The position numbers and the translations under genes are program-made. Of a stretch of DNA of 64,000 bases, positions 9,204-18,137 are shown one piece after another. The notes beneath the pieces are model-generated. The model searched no databases. It was given only the letters and a program-made list of their open reading frames with translations, and was not told the DNA's origin. Positions within the stretch are counted from its first letter, which is position 1, and each line of letters starts with the position of its first letter. This DNA is from Pseudomonas putida (GTDB lineage Bacteria > Pseudomonadota > Gammaproteobacteria > Pseudomonadales > Pseudomonadaceae). The DNA lies in contig NZ_CP066306.1 in assembly GCF_016406145.1 (NCBI RefSeq), positions 248,001 to 312,000 on the forward strand. Reading direction: 5' to 3'.

Positions 9204-9913
9204 CAGCGCACCGGGCGCAGGGGCTGGGTAACGCGCGGCACCACGCGGCCTAGCACTTCGGCGATGTAGCCAAGGAACAGGGTGCCGACGCTGCTCTTGT
9301 AGTGTTGCGGATCGCGGCTGCCGATCGCCAGCACGCCGTGCAACCCTTGGTACTCCAGGGCAGCGACGGCGCTGGAGCCCACTTCATGGTGCTGCTCCTC
9401 ACCGAACAGGAAGGCCAGTTCGTGCTCACGCAGGTTGCCACTGACTGTCTTGCCGCCGCCCAGCAGGCCGCCGATGGCCTGCTGGGCCTCGGCATTACTG
9501 ACCCAACGGCCGACTGGCGCTGCATGGTCACCGAACAGGATCAGGCTGACGAACGGGACCTGGAACTCCTGGCGCAGGCTGTCTTCGACCGCCATGACCA
9601 CTTCTTCCAGGCTGCCGGCATCGAGCAGGTCGAGGATCAGCCGGCGAGTCTTTTCGAACAGCCGGTCGTTGTCCCGGGCCACGTCCATCAGTTGTGACAG
9701 GCGATGGCGCATCTCGATGTTGCGATCGCGCAGCAGTTTGAGCTGGCGTTCCACCAGCGACACGCTGTCGCCACGCTGGTGAGGGATACGTTGCTCGACC
9801 AACAGTTCGTCGTGTTCGGCGAAGAAGGTCGGGTGGGCGCGCAGGTAGGCGACCACCGCTTCGGCATCGAGCTCACTGGACTGCTGGGGTACAACCTTGG
9901 GCTGATCGGTCAT
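9203..9913 (-). CDS. DUF484 family protein
   Basis: This 236-residue protein belongs to DUF484. The N-terminus ([19 protein letters not shown]) is the family signature, a helical linker covers residues 55-90 and a GAF-like domain fills the rest. The gene almost always sits between dapF and xerC in gammaproteobacteria, and its function is not established. Its stop overlaps the xerC start by a single base, implying translational coupling. Confidence 0.88.
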   Translation of the reverse strand: MTDQPKVVPQQSSELDAEAVVAYLRAHPTFFAEHDELLVEQRIPHQRGDSVSLVERQLKLLRDRNIEMRHRLSQLMDVARDNDRLFEKTRRLILDLLDAGSLEEVVMAVEDSLRQEFQVPFVSLILFGDHAAPVGRWVSNAEAQQAIGGLLGGGKTVSGNLREHELAFLFGEEQHHEVGSSAVAALEYQGLHGVLAIGSRDPQHYKSSVGTLFLGYIAEVLGRVVPRVTQPLRPVR

Positions 9914-9926
9914 GGCGGTTACTCGC

Positions 9927-10757
9927 TTAGAGACGAACCTGTCCTTCGTAGACGCGTACGGCTGGGCCAGTCATCAACACGGACGTGCCGGGGCCGGCCC
10001 ACTCGATGTTCAGGCGCCCACCAGGCAGGTCCAGGGACACCGGAGAGTCCATCCAGCCCTGGCTGATGGCGGCCACGGCTGCTGCACAGGCACCGGTGCC
10101 GCAGGCCTGGGTCTCGCCGGCGCCACGTTCCCATACCCGCAGGTTGGCGCGGTGGCGGTCAATGACCTGGAGGAAACCGGCGTTCACCCGCTGCGGGAAG
10201 CGTGGGTGGTTCTCGATTTTCGGGCCCAGGCCATGGACCGGCGCAGTACGTATGTCATCGACGCGCAGCACGGCATGCGGATTACCCATGGATACGGCAG
10301 CAATAGAGTGCAACTCGCCGTCGACTTCCAGCGGGTAATTGAGCGCCTGCTCATCAGCGACGAATGGGATTTCGGCGGGAATGAAGCGCGGTGGCCCCAT
10401 GTCGACACACACCTGGCCGTCGTTCTGCACGTCCAGCTCGATGATGCCGCCCTTGGTTTCAACACGGATGCGCTTTTTCGCGGTCAAGCGTTTGTCCAGC
10501 ACGAATCGTGCGAAGCAGCGCGCACCGTTGCCGCATTGCTCCACTTCCGAACCGTCGGCATTGAAGATCCGGTAGCGGAAATCCACTTCCGGGTTGTTCG
10601 GTGCCTCGACGATAAGCAACTGGTCGAAACCGATACCGGTGTGGCGGTCGCCCCATTGCTTGGCGTGCTTGGGCTGGATGTGTGCGTGCTGGCTGACCAG
10701 GTCCAGGACCATGAAGTCATTGCCCAGCCCATGCATCTTGGTAAAACGCAGAAGCAT
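9927..10757 (-). CDS. dapF: Diaminopimelate epimerase
   Basis: This 276-residue enzyme interconverts LL- and meso-diaminopimelate in lysine and peptidoglycan synthesis. Both catalytic cysteines are visible: one in the GNGARC motif (base 1) and one in [11 protein letters not shown] (base 2). The start [19 protein letters not shown] is the family N-terminus; a longer reading overlaps lysA and was rejected. The gap to lysA is only 4 bases, so the two lysine genes are co-transcribed. Confidence 0.96.
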
Positions 10758-10761
10758 GGGG

Positions 10762-12009
10762 TCACTCCGGCAGCAGGCTTTCGCCAGCGTACAGTTCGGC
10801 AATGGTCTCGCGACGGCGGACTTCGAAAGCCTGATCGCCGTCGACCAGGATTTCCGCACAACGGCCACGGGTGTTGTAGTTCGAGCTCATGACGAAACCA
10901 TAGGCGCCCGCAGACTGCACAGCCAGCAGGTCACCTTCGGCCAGGTTCAGCTGGCGGTCCTTGGCGAGGAAGTCGCCGGTTTCGCAGATTGGCCCGACCA
11001 GGTCGTAGGCACGCCCTTCGCCCTCACGTGGGGTGACCGCGCTAACGCCCATCCAGGCCTGGTACAGGGCTGGACGGATCAGGTCGTTCATCGCCGCATC
11101 AATGATGGCGAAGTCTTTGTGTTCGGTGTGCTTGAGGTATTCCACGCGGGTCAGCAGGGCACCGGCGTTGGCCACGATGTAGCGGCCCGGCTCGAACACC
11201 AGGGCCAGGTCACGGTCGCCGACGCGCTCGCGGATGGCCTTGATGTAATCGGCTACCAGTGGCGGCTCTTCGTCGCGATAGCGCACGCCAACACCGCCGC
11301 CCAGGTCCAGATGGCGCAGGTGGATGCCGCAATCGGCCAAGCGGTCGACCAGGTCCAGCAGGCGGTCGAGCGCGTCGAGGAATGGCTCTACGGTGGTCAG
11401 CTGCGAGCCGATGTGGCAGTCGACACCGACCACTTCCAGGTTTGGCAGCTGCGCGGCACGCACGTAGATGGCTTCGGCGTCGGCGATGGCGATGCCGAAC
11501 TTATTCTCTTTGAGGCCGGTGGAAATGTAAGGGTGGGTGCCGGCATCGACGTCCGGGTTGACCCGCAGCGAGACCGGGGCAACCTTGCCCATCTCGGCGG
11601 CAACCACCTGCAGGCGCTCCAGTTCGTCGGTGGATTCGACGTTGAAGCAATGAACGCCGACTTCCAACGCGCGCCGCATGTCTTCGCGGGTCTTGCCGAC
11701 GCCGGAGAACACCACACGGTCAGCCCGCCCACCGGCGGCCAGTACCCGCTCCAGCTCACCGCCGGAAACGATGTCGAAGCCTGCGCCCATGCGGGCCAGA
11801 ACGTTCAGCACACCAAGGTTGGAGTTGGCCTTGACCGCGAAGCACACCAGGTGCTCGACACCTTGCAGGGCATCGGTATAGCTGCGGTACTGGGCCTCGA
11901 TGTGGGCGCGCGAGTACACGTAGGTGGGGGTGCCGAAACGTTCGGCGATGGCCGACAGGGCCACGCCCTCCGCGAACAGTCCACCGTCGCGGTAATTGAA
12001 AGCGTTCAT
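10762..12009 (-). CDS. lysA: Diaminopimelate decarboxylase
   Basis: This 415-residue PLP enzyme carries out the last step of lysine synthesis, decarboxylating meso-diaminopimelate. It has a TIM-barrel N-terminal domain with the PLP Lys60 (FAVKANSN), the HIGSQ and GGGVGV motifs, and a C-terminal beta domain with the CETGD and GAYGF substrate motifs. It lies 9 bases after lptM and 4 bases before dapF. Confidence 0.96.
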
Positions 12010-12018
12010 CTGATTTCC

Positions 12019-12222
12019 TTACTGCTCTGGCGTTTGCTCGGGCTCGATTGGCTGCTCATCCTGTGGCTGGACAGGCTGAGCGTGCTGGTGCTGATGCGAC
12101 TTCTGGCTGCCCTTGCCGTCCTTGCCGTCTTCTGGCAGGTACAGGGGGCCCTTCTGACCGCAGGCCGAAACGAGGCAGGCAACCGCGACCAGCGCCGCGA
12201 GCGAGGAAATCAGGCGCTTCAT
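12019..12222 (-). CDS. lptM: LptM (YifL-type) small lipoprotein
   Basis: This 67-residue lipoprotein has a signal peptide with lipobox LVSAC (acylated Cys21) followed by the family motif GQKGPLYLP. In E. coli LptM associates with the LptD/LptE lipopolysaccharide translocon and helps LptD oxidative maturation. The C-terminal half is a disordered His/Gln/Pro-rich tail (residues 40-67). Its place directly upstream of lysA-dapF is shared with enterobacteria, where yifL precedes dapF. Confidence 0.85.
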   Translation of the reverse strand: MKRLISSLAALVAVACLVSACGQKGPLYLPEDGKDGKGSQKSHQHQHAQPVQPQDEQPIEPEQTPEQ

Positions 12223-12320
12223 GGGTGAAATCCTTTGAAATATGCAGTATTGCGCCCGAGTATACCGAGCGACTGCCGGATTGCCTATGCAAGAGCCGGT
12301 CCGCCGGGCGGGCAGAAATT

Positions 12321-12411
12321 AGCCACAAGCGGTGAGCGGCAAGCGGCAAGAAAAAGCCCTCAGGTGTACGCTGACCTTTTTCTTGCAGCTTGGAGCTCGC
12401 CGCTTGCGGCT
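12321..12411. repeat. Imperfect inverted repeat of the Pseudomonas AGCGGCAAG type
   Basis: The left arm (12321-12356, rich in AGCGGCAAG and ending AAGAAAAAG) pairs with the right arm (12376-12411, starting CTTTTTCTT and ending CTTGCGGCT). The innermost 9 bases are perfectly complementary. It lies between divergent lptM and cyaY and resembles a dispersed intergenic repeat seen in Pseudomonas genomes. Confidence 0.65.
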
Positions 12412-12474
12412 GGCGCCAAGCGCCCGTATCTTGCCCGACCTGCCTGTAACGCAGCCAATTTCGAGGTTCCTGCA

Positions 12475-12807
12475 ATGAGTTTGAGCGAAGCGCGTTTCCA
12501 TGATCTGGTCGACGCCACCCAACAGGCCCTGGAAGACCTGTTCGACGAGAGCGGCCTGGACTTGGACATGGAGAATTCCGCCGGCGTACTTACCATCAAG
12601 TTCGACAACGGCAGCCAGCTGATCTTCAGCCGCCAGGAGCCACTGCGTCAGCTTTGGCTGGCCGACCGCTCCGGTGGCTTCCACTTCGACTACGACGAAG
12701 AGAGCGGCAAGTGGGTCTGCGAGAAGAGCGAAGAGCTGCTGGGCGAGATGCTCGAGCGGATTGTCTGGGAGCGGGCCGGCGAAAAGCTGGACTTCGACGA
12801 GATCTGA
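12475..12807 (+). CDS. cyaY: Iron-sulfur cluster assembly protein CyaY (bacterial frataxin)
   Basis: This 110-residue frataxin fold protein has the acidic first helix (FHDLVDATQQALEDLFDESG) that binds iron, the beta-sheet core (GVLTIKFDNGSQLIFSRQEPLRQLWLA) and the conserved GGFHFDY motif. CyaY modulates IscS-IscU cluster synthesis. The start MSLSEARFHD is the family N-terminus, although the frame is open upstream through the intergenic repeat. The next gene begins 1 base after the stop codon. Confidence 0.93.
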   Translation: MSLSEARFHDLVDATQQALEDLFDESGLDLDMENSAGVLTIKFDNGSQLIFSRQEPLRQLWLADRSGGFHFDYDEESGKWVCEKSEELLGEMLERIVWERAGEKLDFDEI

Positions 12808-12808
12808 T

Positions 12809-13021
12809 ATGAGCGCCCAGGCGCGGCCCGCCAAGCCGCTTTACAGCAACGTCAGCCCAGCGGTGCCGTCGCCGTGCATCAGCGTGTGCCGGCTGGATGA
12901 ACAGCGCGTTTGCACAGGTTGCCATCGCCATGTCGAGCACATTCGCGAGTGGCGCTCGGCCGACGACGAACGGCGCCGGCAGATTTGCCGCGAAGCCGAT
13001 GCCTTGCGCGCGCAGGCTTGA
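12809..13021 (+). CDS. DUF1289 domain protein
   Basis: This 70-residue protein has the DUF1289 Cys pattern PC-x3-C-x7-C-x2-C (Cys23, Cys27, Cys35, Cys38), suggesting a small metal-binding or Fe-S site, followed by a basic helix (EWRSADDERRRQICREADAL). The family has no established function. It starts 1 base after cyaY, so it is probably co-translated with the frataxin. A role linked to iron would be inference only. Confidence 0.85.
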   Translation: MSAQARPAKPLYSNVSPAVPSPCISVCRLDEQRVCTGCHRHVEHIREWRSADDERRRQICREADALRAQA

Positions 13022-13078
13022 GTATTTGCCCGGCTGTGGTAGTGTCGGGTTATGCGTCGGTGACGCCAAAGCACTCAT

Positions 13079-13105
13079 CAAACCCCGCCCTCTGGGCGGG
13101 GTTTT
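13079..13105 (+). terminator. Terminator of the cyaY operon
   Basis: CCCCGCCC and GGGCGGGG form a stem with a 3-base loop, followed by TTTTG. It lies 60 bases past the DUF1289 stop codon. Confidence 0.82.
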
Positions 13106-13137
13106 GCTTTATCTGCCCCTAGAAAACCAACCGTTCA

Positions 13138-13566
13138 ATGGAGTCTGACTGGATCATGAGCACCAAGCCTTCCCTCATCCTTACCCGATTGGACGTGCAG
13201 CGTCTGGAGCGCCTGATCGACAGCCTCGACGAAAGTACCCCGGGTGTGCTCGCCCTTCAGGACGAGCTGGACCGCGCCGAGCAGGTGGTCGGTCACGAGG
13301 AAGTGCCGGCGGGTGTTGTGACCATGAATTCGCGCGTGCACTGCCGTGAGGAAGCCAGCGGCAAGGACTACCATCTGACCCTGGTGTATCCGAAGGATGC
13401 CGGCGGCGAAGGCAAGGTATCGATCCTGGCGCCGATTGGTTGCGCACTGCTGGGCTTGTCGGTGGGCGAGCAGATCGACTGGCCTGCGCCGGGGGGCAAA
13501 ACCCTCAAGCTCAAGTTGCTGGCCGTCGAGTACCAGCCTGAAGCTGCGGGCGATTTCGACCTCTGA
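13138..13566 (+). CDS. rnk: Regulator of nucleoside diphosphate kinase (GreA/GreB-fold)
   Basis: This 142-residue protein (136 if the second ATG at 13156 is used) has a short helical N-terminal domain (residues 10-60) and a C-terminal GreA/GreB-type FKBP-like domain (VSILAPIGCALLGLSVGEQIDWPAPGG). Rnk binds RNA polymerase, and in P. aeruginosa it influences nucleoside diphosphate kinase levels and alginate production. The second Met (MSTKPSLILTRLDVQRLERL) matches usual family starts, so the true start is uncertain by six codons. Confidence 0.9.
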   Translation: MESDWIMSTKPSLILTRLDVQRLERLIDSLDESTPGVLALQDELDRAEQVVGHEEVPAGVVTMNSRVHCREEASGKDYHLTLVYPKDAGGEGKVSILAPIGCALLGLSVGEQIDWPAPGGKTLKLKLLAVEYQPEAAGDFDL

Positions 13567-13570
13567 GGGT

Positions 13571-16435
13571 TCAAGGCTCCAGGGTAGCCTGCAACTGAGC
13601 CAGGCCATCGTTCAGGGCCTGCTCCAGTTCGCGCTTGTAGCGCAGGTAGAGGACGGTCGAGCCCCTTTCGTCATCGAGCAGTTCGGACAGGTCAAGATCT
13701 GTGATGTAACAGCGGTAGTGCCCGGCGCTGCGGCGCTGGCTGAGAATCTGCCGGGCGACCACGGTGTAGAGCTCATCGCCGTGGTCCAGCTCGGAAAACT
13801 CCTGCTGATTGCAATAGAGCGTGACATGCATGTCATCGCCCGTGCCGGCCTGGAGGATGGCCTGCACTTCGTAATACGGCTGATCATTGAGGTCGTTGGG
13901 CGTTGACCGCGGCTCTATGCTGCGTGCCTTGCCCGGCCCCGAGGGCAACAGTTGCGCATAGTGGGTCTGCAATGGTGCTTGCTGCAGGTTGTCCAGCGGC
14001 ACGCGTGCGTCGTGGCGCATTACCATCGAGCGCAGAAAGCGCTGCAGCGGCAGCAGCAGGTGGTTTTCGTCGTGCAAGGGCAGGCGTTGCTGCCACAGGG
14101 CATTGTACTCATCCAGCACATACAGGTCGGCCCAGCCCTCAAGCAGGCGGTAGAACACCTGGATGCAGCCGGGGCGGCCGTGTTCCAGCACCAGTGGCAG
14201 GTCGTGGTCCTGCAGGGCATTGGCATCCAGGTATAGCGGGCTGTAGGTGCTGCGTTCTTCGCCCAGGCAATCGAGTACGGCCTCATGCTCTGCGAGCGTG
14301 GTCAGGCTGACCTGGCCGGGCAGCAGTTCCAGCACGTGTGTGTGCTGCGCCACCTGCAGCAGGTAGCGGTGGTTGCGACCCTGGTCGAGCAACAGTTGCA
14401 CCGTGTCGAAAATCTCCTCGACCCGCTGGCTGATGGCCTGGGCGCGGTTGTGGCAGAAACAGCGCACCCGCACGCTCGGCCGATGGCTGCGCTGGCCGAG
14501 GCTGTTGAGGAAATCGCGCAGGCAACGCATCAGGGCGTGCTCGCCGTCGTAGCGCTGGACCAGCACTTCGTTCCAGCTGTTGAGGGTAATCTGGTCGAGG
14601 GTCAGCACCAGGTTTTCGCGAACGCCCGCGTAGCTCAACGAGTCGGTCCGCTCGGTGGTCATCAGGATGTTCAAGTCGCGATGGTGTTGCAACGGATCGA
14701 CGCCGACGTTGACCAGCAGCAGAATCTCGTTGGCCACGCTCGGTTGCAACAGGCGCACTTCACTGACGGTTTCCAATGGCAAAGGGATGCTCTGCTGCAG
14801 GCTGCCGAGCAGGTTGAACAGCTCGAACTCGTTCAGGTCACTGACGCCGGGGTGCAGCGCCAGGCGCGTGGTGTTGTCGATGACGCCGTTGCGGTGTGCC
14901 CAGGTCAGCAGCTCGATCAGCTCTCGGCAGCGTTTGATCGGGCTGAAGTGCTCCCATTCGTGAACACTCAGGCTACCGTTGTACAGGCCCCAGTGATGGC
15001 TGCCGGGTTCCTTGCGATTTGGCGACTGGACCAGGGTCAGGGTGTCCTCGGCGAGATCCGGGGCAATGCCGGGGTTGATCACTTCTATCTTGCCGGCACG
15101 GCGCTCGAACGCGGCATAAAGGCGCCGGCCCAGGACATTCAGGTCGCGCTGGTCGGCGCGGCTGCTGGCATTGTTGTTTTGCGCGAACTGGCTGAGGAAG
15201 CGGTAGCTATGGTTCAGCTCGGCAACCAGCTCGCTGCGTTCCACGGCGACCTGACGCACTTTCCATTGGCTGCGGCTGTCGAGCAACGCCAGTTGGCGCT
15301 CGTCCCAACCCCACTCATCGGCCAGGCGCTTGAGCAACCGGCGCTGCCAGCCGTTGCTTCGTGCGCGGTCCAGGCCGCTGAGTTTCTTGTTGACCTTCAG
15401 GTAAAGGCTGCGCCTTGCCAGCTCCAGCCGCCTGGTTTCACCGCGTGCTTGCAGGTAGCGTTCGATGCGCCGGTAAACCATGACGTAGGGATCAAGCGCA
15501 TCGAGGTCGAGGTGGTTGGCGAATACCGCCTGTTTATAGTCCAGGCTCAGGCAGCGTACGGCTGGATGTTCGCTGGCGTAGACCTCGGTCAGCAACAGCT
15601 TGAGCAGTGACTTGTAAGGTGAATCGATACCTTTGAACAGCTGCCACAGGCCAGCGCCGACATACTCGCCGGCCGGGATGTGGGCCAGGTTGCCGAGATC
15701 GAGAGCATCGGTGCTGCGGATGAAACGCTTGGACAGCAAGGTTTCGGTGTAGCTGCTGTAGTTGCGCTCTTCATACACCGGCACCAGCCACCACAGCGGT
15801 GTGCGCCCGGCCAACCAGATGGCCGTGCGGTAGAACTCGTCGAGCAGAAGGTAGTGCTGGGTGGTACCACAGTCGTCGGAGCTGAGCTGGCTGTCGCGCT
15901 GGCCTTGGGCGAAGCTTTGCGGGTCGATCAGGAAGCAGTGTGCTTCGGCGCCCAGGCTGGCGGCCCAGGTTTCGAGCAACTGGCATTTGCGTCGCAGTTC
16001 ATCGAGCTGGCTGTCACCCAGGCCGGGGGCATGACAGACCCACAGGTCGATGTCGCTTTGCTCAGCCTGGGCCAGCGTGCCAAGGCTGCCCATCAGAAAC
16101 AGGCCGTGTATCGGGCGGTTGGGGTTGCCCAGGCGTGTTTTGTAAGTGAACGATCGCGCCAGCCGTTGGCCCTCGGCGACCAGGTTGGCATCGGGCTCGA
16201 AGCCCGACACACCGGCCGGGGTGCTACCCGAAACGTAGCCAGGCAGCAGCGGGTGGTTGACGTGAAACAGCAGTGGTAGCAGGGTCAACACCTGTTGCTG
16301 GCGGGTCGAAAGCCCATCCATGGCGCGCTGTAGCCGGCCTGTGTTCAGTTGCAGAAACCGCGCACGCAATTTCGCCAGCACCTTGCGATCGATGCCTTCG
16401 TCGATATCGGGGCGGATTTCGTGGGGGTGGGTCAT
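13571..16435 (-). CDS. cyaA: Class I adenylate cyclase
   Basis: This 954-residue protein is a class I (enterobacterial-type) cyclase that makes cAMP from ATP. The N-terminal half carries the nucleotidyltransferase motif GSLGTLAQAEQSDIDLWVCH, with the paired acidic residues that bind metal. The C-terminal half is the regulatory region. The start MTHPHEIRPDIDEGIDRKVL is the family N-terminus; the longer open frame has no similarity. It is convergent with rnk, with only 4 bases between the stop codons and no terminator between them. Confidence 0.95.
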   Translation of the reverse strand: MTHPHEIRPDIDEGIDRKVLAKLRARFLQLNTGRLQRAMDGLSTRQQQVLTLLPLLFHVNHPLLPGYVSGSTPAGVSGFEPDANLVAEGQRLARSFTYKTRLGNPNRPIHGLFLMGSLGTLAQAEQSDIDLWVCHAPGLGDSQLDELRRKCQLLETWAASLGAEAHCFLIDPQSFAQGQRDSQLSSDDCGTTQHYLLLDEFYRTAIWLAGRTPLWWLVPVYEERNYSSYTETLLSKRFIRSTDALDLGNLAHIPAGEYVGAGLWQLFKGIDSPYKSLLKLLLTEVYASEHPAVRCLSLDYKQAVFANHLDLDALDPYVMVYRRIERYLQARGETRRLELARRSLYLKVNKKLSGLDRARSNGWQRRLLKRLADEWGWDERQLALLDSRSQWKVRQVAVERSELVAELNHSYRFLSQFAQNNNASSRADQRDLNVLGRRLYAAFERRAGKIEVINPGIAPDLAEDTLTLVQSPNRKEPGSHHWGLYNGSLSVHEWEHFSPIKRCRELIELLTWAHRNGVIDNTTRLALHPGVSDLNEFELFNLLGSLQQSIPLPLETVSEVRLLQPSVANEILLLVNVGVDPLQHHRDLNILMTTERTDSLSYAGVRENLVLTLDQITLNSWNEVLVQRYDGEHALMRCLRDFLNSLGQRSHRPSVRVRCFCHNRAQAISQRVEEIFDTVQLLLDQGRNHRYLLQVAQHTHVLELLPGQVSLTTLAEHEAVLDCLGEERSTYSPLYLDANALQDHDLPLVLEHGRPGCIQVFYRLLEGWADLYVLDEYNALWQQRLPLHDENHLLLPLQRFLRSMVMRHDARVPLDNLQQAPLQTHYAQLLPSGPGKARSIEPRSTPNDLNDQPYYEVQAILQAGTGDDMHVTLYCNQQEFSELDHGDELYTVVARQILSQRRSAGHYRCYITDLDLSELLDDERGSTVLYLRYKRELEQALNDGLAQLQATLEP

Positions 16436-16543
16436 TGCACACTCAGGGCAGGCCGGGGAAGCTCTGTCGAGTTTAGCCTGAGTAATGCACTCGGATAAGC
16501 GGCAATTGGAGTTTTGACGCCATTTTTCTTGCGCCTTGGCGGG

Positions 16544-16571
16544 CCCCATCGCCGGCTTGCCAGCGATGGGG
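16544..16571. repeat. REP-type hairpin upstream of cyaA
   Basis: CCCCATCGC (16544-16552) and GCGATGGGG (16563-16571) form a perfect 9-bp stem around CGGCTTGCCA, the core also found in the other REP elements of this window. Confidence 0.6.
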
Positions 16572-16581
16572 CGGGGCAGGC

Positions 16582-16827
16582 TTATGCCGGCTGGGGCGAC
16601 TTGAGAATGTTCAGCAACAGTTGCACGCTTTCGACTGCGTCATGCCCAAGGCTGGTGAGGTAACCGCCATCGGGCTGATCGGTCAATTGCTTTTCATGCA
16701 GGCGTCGAGCTGCTGCGACCAGCGCGGGGGAGGCATTGGCGTGAATCTTGATGCCTTCCTGGCTGCTGTCCAGGTTGAACAGGGCAAGGACTTCCAGTTC
16801 AGCAATCAGTTCGGGGGTGAAGGACAT
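16582..16827 (-). CDS. TIGR02647 family small protein
   Basis: This 81-residue protein (MSFTPELIAELEVLALFNLDSSQEGIKIH) matches TIGR02647, a small family mostly confined to gammaproteobacteria and of unknown function. The sequence is all-helical, starting with two helices and a loop, and ends with a second helical pair (DAVESVQLLLNIL). It has no signal peptide. It is separated from cyaA by a REP-type hairpin. Confidence 0.8.
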   Translation of the reverse strand: MSFTPELIAELEVLALFNLDSSQEGIKIHANASPALVAAARRLHEKQLTDQPDGGYLTSLGHDAVESVQLLLNILKSPQPA

Positions 16828-16896
16828 GGCGACTCCTGACTTCCAGACGAGGATGGCGGCACCGCCAGCGGTGCCTGACCCTGGAGTGTAGTCGGG

Positions 16897-17196
16897 TTAT
16901 TCGGCCTCGCCTTGATCTGCCTCAGGTGGCAGCTCGGGCAGAGCGCGCAGGGCGGTTTCGTACCACTCGGTGTTGAAAGGACGGTCCTCGTCGAGCATGT
17001 TGTCGATCTCGATGGCCAGCACGTGGGCCATGAGGTTGAGGATGTCTTCGCGCTCGTAGCCGACCAGGCTCAGTTTGTTGAACGTAGCCTTGGCTGCCGG
17101 CGGTTCGCCGCTTTCTATCTGGTTTTCGATGGCCTGGGTCAGCGTCGCTTCGGCGAAGGCTTCGTCGTCATTGTCGATGTCGGTGGGCTCGCTCAT
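16897..17196 (-). CDS. Conserved hypothetical protein
   Basis: This 99-residue acidic protein has a disordered N-terminus and a helical core (NKLSLVGYEREDILNLMAHVLAIEIDNMLDEDRPFN, residues 41-75) ending in ALRALPELP. The core is loosely like DUF1841-type proteins, but I do not claim membership. The start MSEPTDIDNDDEAF has a ribosome site (AGGAGT) about 6 bases upstream; the longer frame was rejected. Function is unknown. Confidence 0.7.
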   Translation of the reverse strand: MSEPTDIDNDDEAFAEATLTQAIENQIESGEPPAAKATFNKLSLVGYEREDILNLMAHVLAIEIDNMLDEDRPFNTEWYETALRALPELPPEADQGEAE

Positions 17197-17343
17197 GGCG
17201 CTACTCCTGTGAATGGGCACACAGTGTGCCATGCCCGCGTCGGCAATGCCCGGTCATCGACCAGGTGCATGACGCTGGTCAGGCACAGCCGTAACGAGCT
17301 ATAAAAGCCCGGCCAACCCCTACGGCCTGGAGGCTGTTACCCC

Positions 17344-18006
17344 ATGCTCAAGCTTCACGGATTCTCGGTCAGCAACTACTACAACATGGTCAAACTGGCC
17401 CTGCTGGAAAAGGGCCTGCCGTTCGAAGAGGTCACCTTCTATGGAGGTCAGACGGCTCAGGCGCTGGAAATCAGCCCGCGCGGCAAAGTGCCGGTGCTGC
17501 AGACCGAACACGGCTCGCTCAGCGAAACCGGTGTGATTCTCGACTATATCGAGCAGACCCAACCGGGCAAGGCGCTGCTGCCAGCCGACCCGTTCGAGCA
17601 GGCCAAGGTGCGCGAGCTGCTCAAGGAGATCGAGCTGTATATCGAGCTGCCGGCCCGTACCTGCTATGCCGAGTCGTTCTTCGGCGCAGCGGTAGAGCCA
17701 TTGATAAAGGAGCGGGCGCGTGCGGATCTGCTGGCGGGGTTCGCCACCTTGAAGCGCAATGGCCGTTTTGCGCCCTATGTGGCCGGTGAGCAACTGACGA
17801 TTGCCGACCTGATGTTCTGCTTCTCGGTCGACCTGGCTTGTGCAGTAGGCAAGAAGGTGCTGAACGTCGACTTCCTCGCCGATTTCCCTGAGGCCAGAGC
17901 GCTGCTGCAGAAAATGCACGAAAACCCGCACATGGCGCGGATCGTGGCAGACAAGGAGGCGGCGATGCCGGCCTTCATGGAGATGATTCGCAGCGGTAAG
18001 CGCTGA
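17344..18006 (+). CDS. Glutathione S-transferase family protein
   Basis: This 220-residue protein has the N-terminal thioredoxin-fold domain (LKLHGFSVSNYYNMVKLALLEKGLPFEEV), the cis-Pro motif KVPVL and the glutathione-binding SETGVILDYIEQ segment. The all-helical C-terminal domain contains the capping motif LTIADLMFCF. The substrate cannot be assigned. It is monocistronic, with a REP pair directly downstream. Confidence 0.9.
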   Translation: MLKLHGFSVSNYYNMVKLALLEKGLPFEEVTFYGGQTAQALEISPRGKVPVLQTEHGSLSETGVILDYIEQTQPGKALLPADPFEQAKVRELLKEIELYIELPARTCYAESFFGAAVEPLIKERARADLLAGFATLKRNGRFAPYVAGEQLTIADLMFCFSVDLACAVGKKVLNVDFLADFPEARALLQKMHENPHMARIVADKEAAMPAFMEMIRSGKR

Positions 18007-18030
18007 AGACGAGGGCTGCTTCGCAGCCCA

Positions 18031-18111
18031 ATCGCCGGCAAGCCGGCTCCCACGGGTACTGCACAGGGCTTGAAGCCGATGCGGTCGAGTGGGAGCCGGC
18101 TTGCCGGCGAT
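18031..18111. repeat. REP element pair (inverted)
   Basis: Two 23-base arms (18031-18053 and 18089-18111) are perfect reverse complements, built on the core GCCGGCAAGCCGGC that is typical of P. putida REP sequences. They sit between the convergent GST gene and argH. A separate short hairpin, GGGCTGC/GCAGCCC, lies just before them at 18013-18029. Confidence 0.85.
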
Positions 18112-18137
18112 CGAGGGCCAAGCCCTCGCAGTGGCGC

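Noticed and set aside
10594..12228. 544-codon open frame antisense to lysA and dapF
   Set aside because: It covers two clearly real enzymes on the other strand and has no recognisable motif.
14285..15610. 441-codon open frame antisense to cyaA
   Set aside because: It is a shadow of the adenylate cyclase gene; its composition mirrors the opposite strand.
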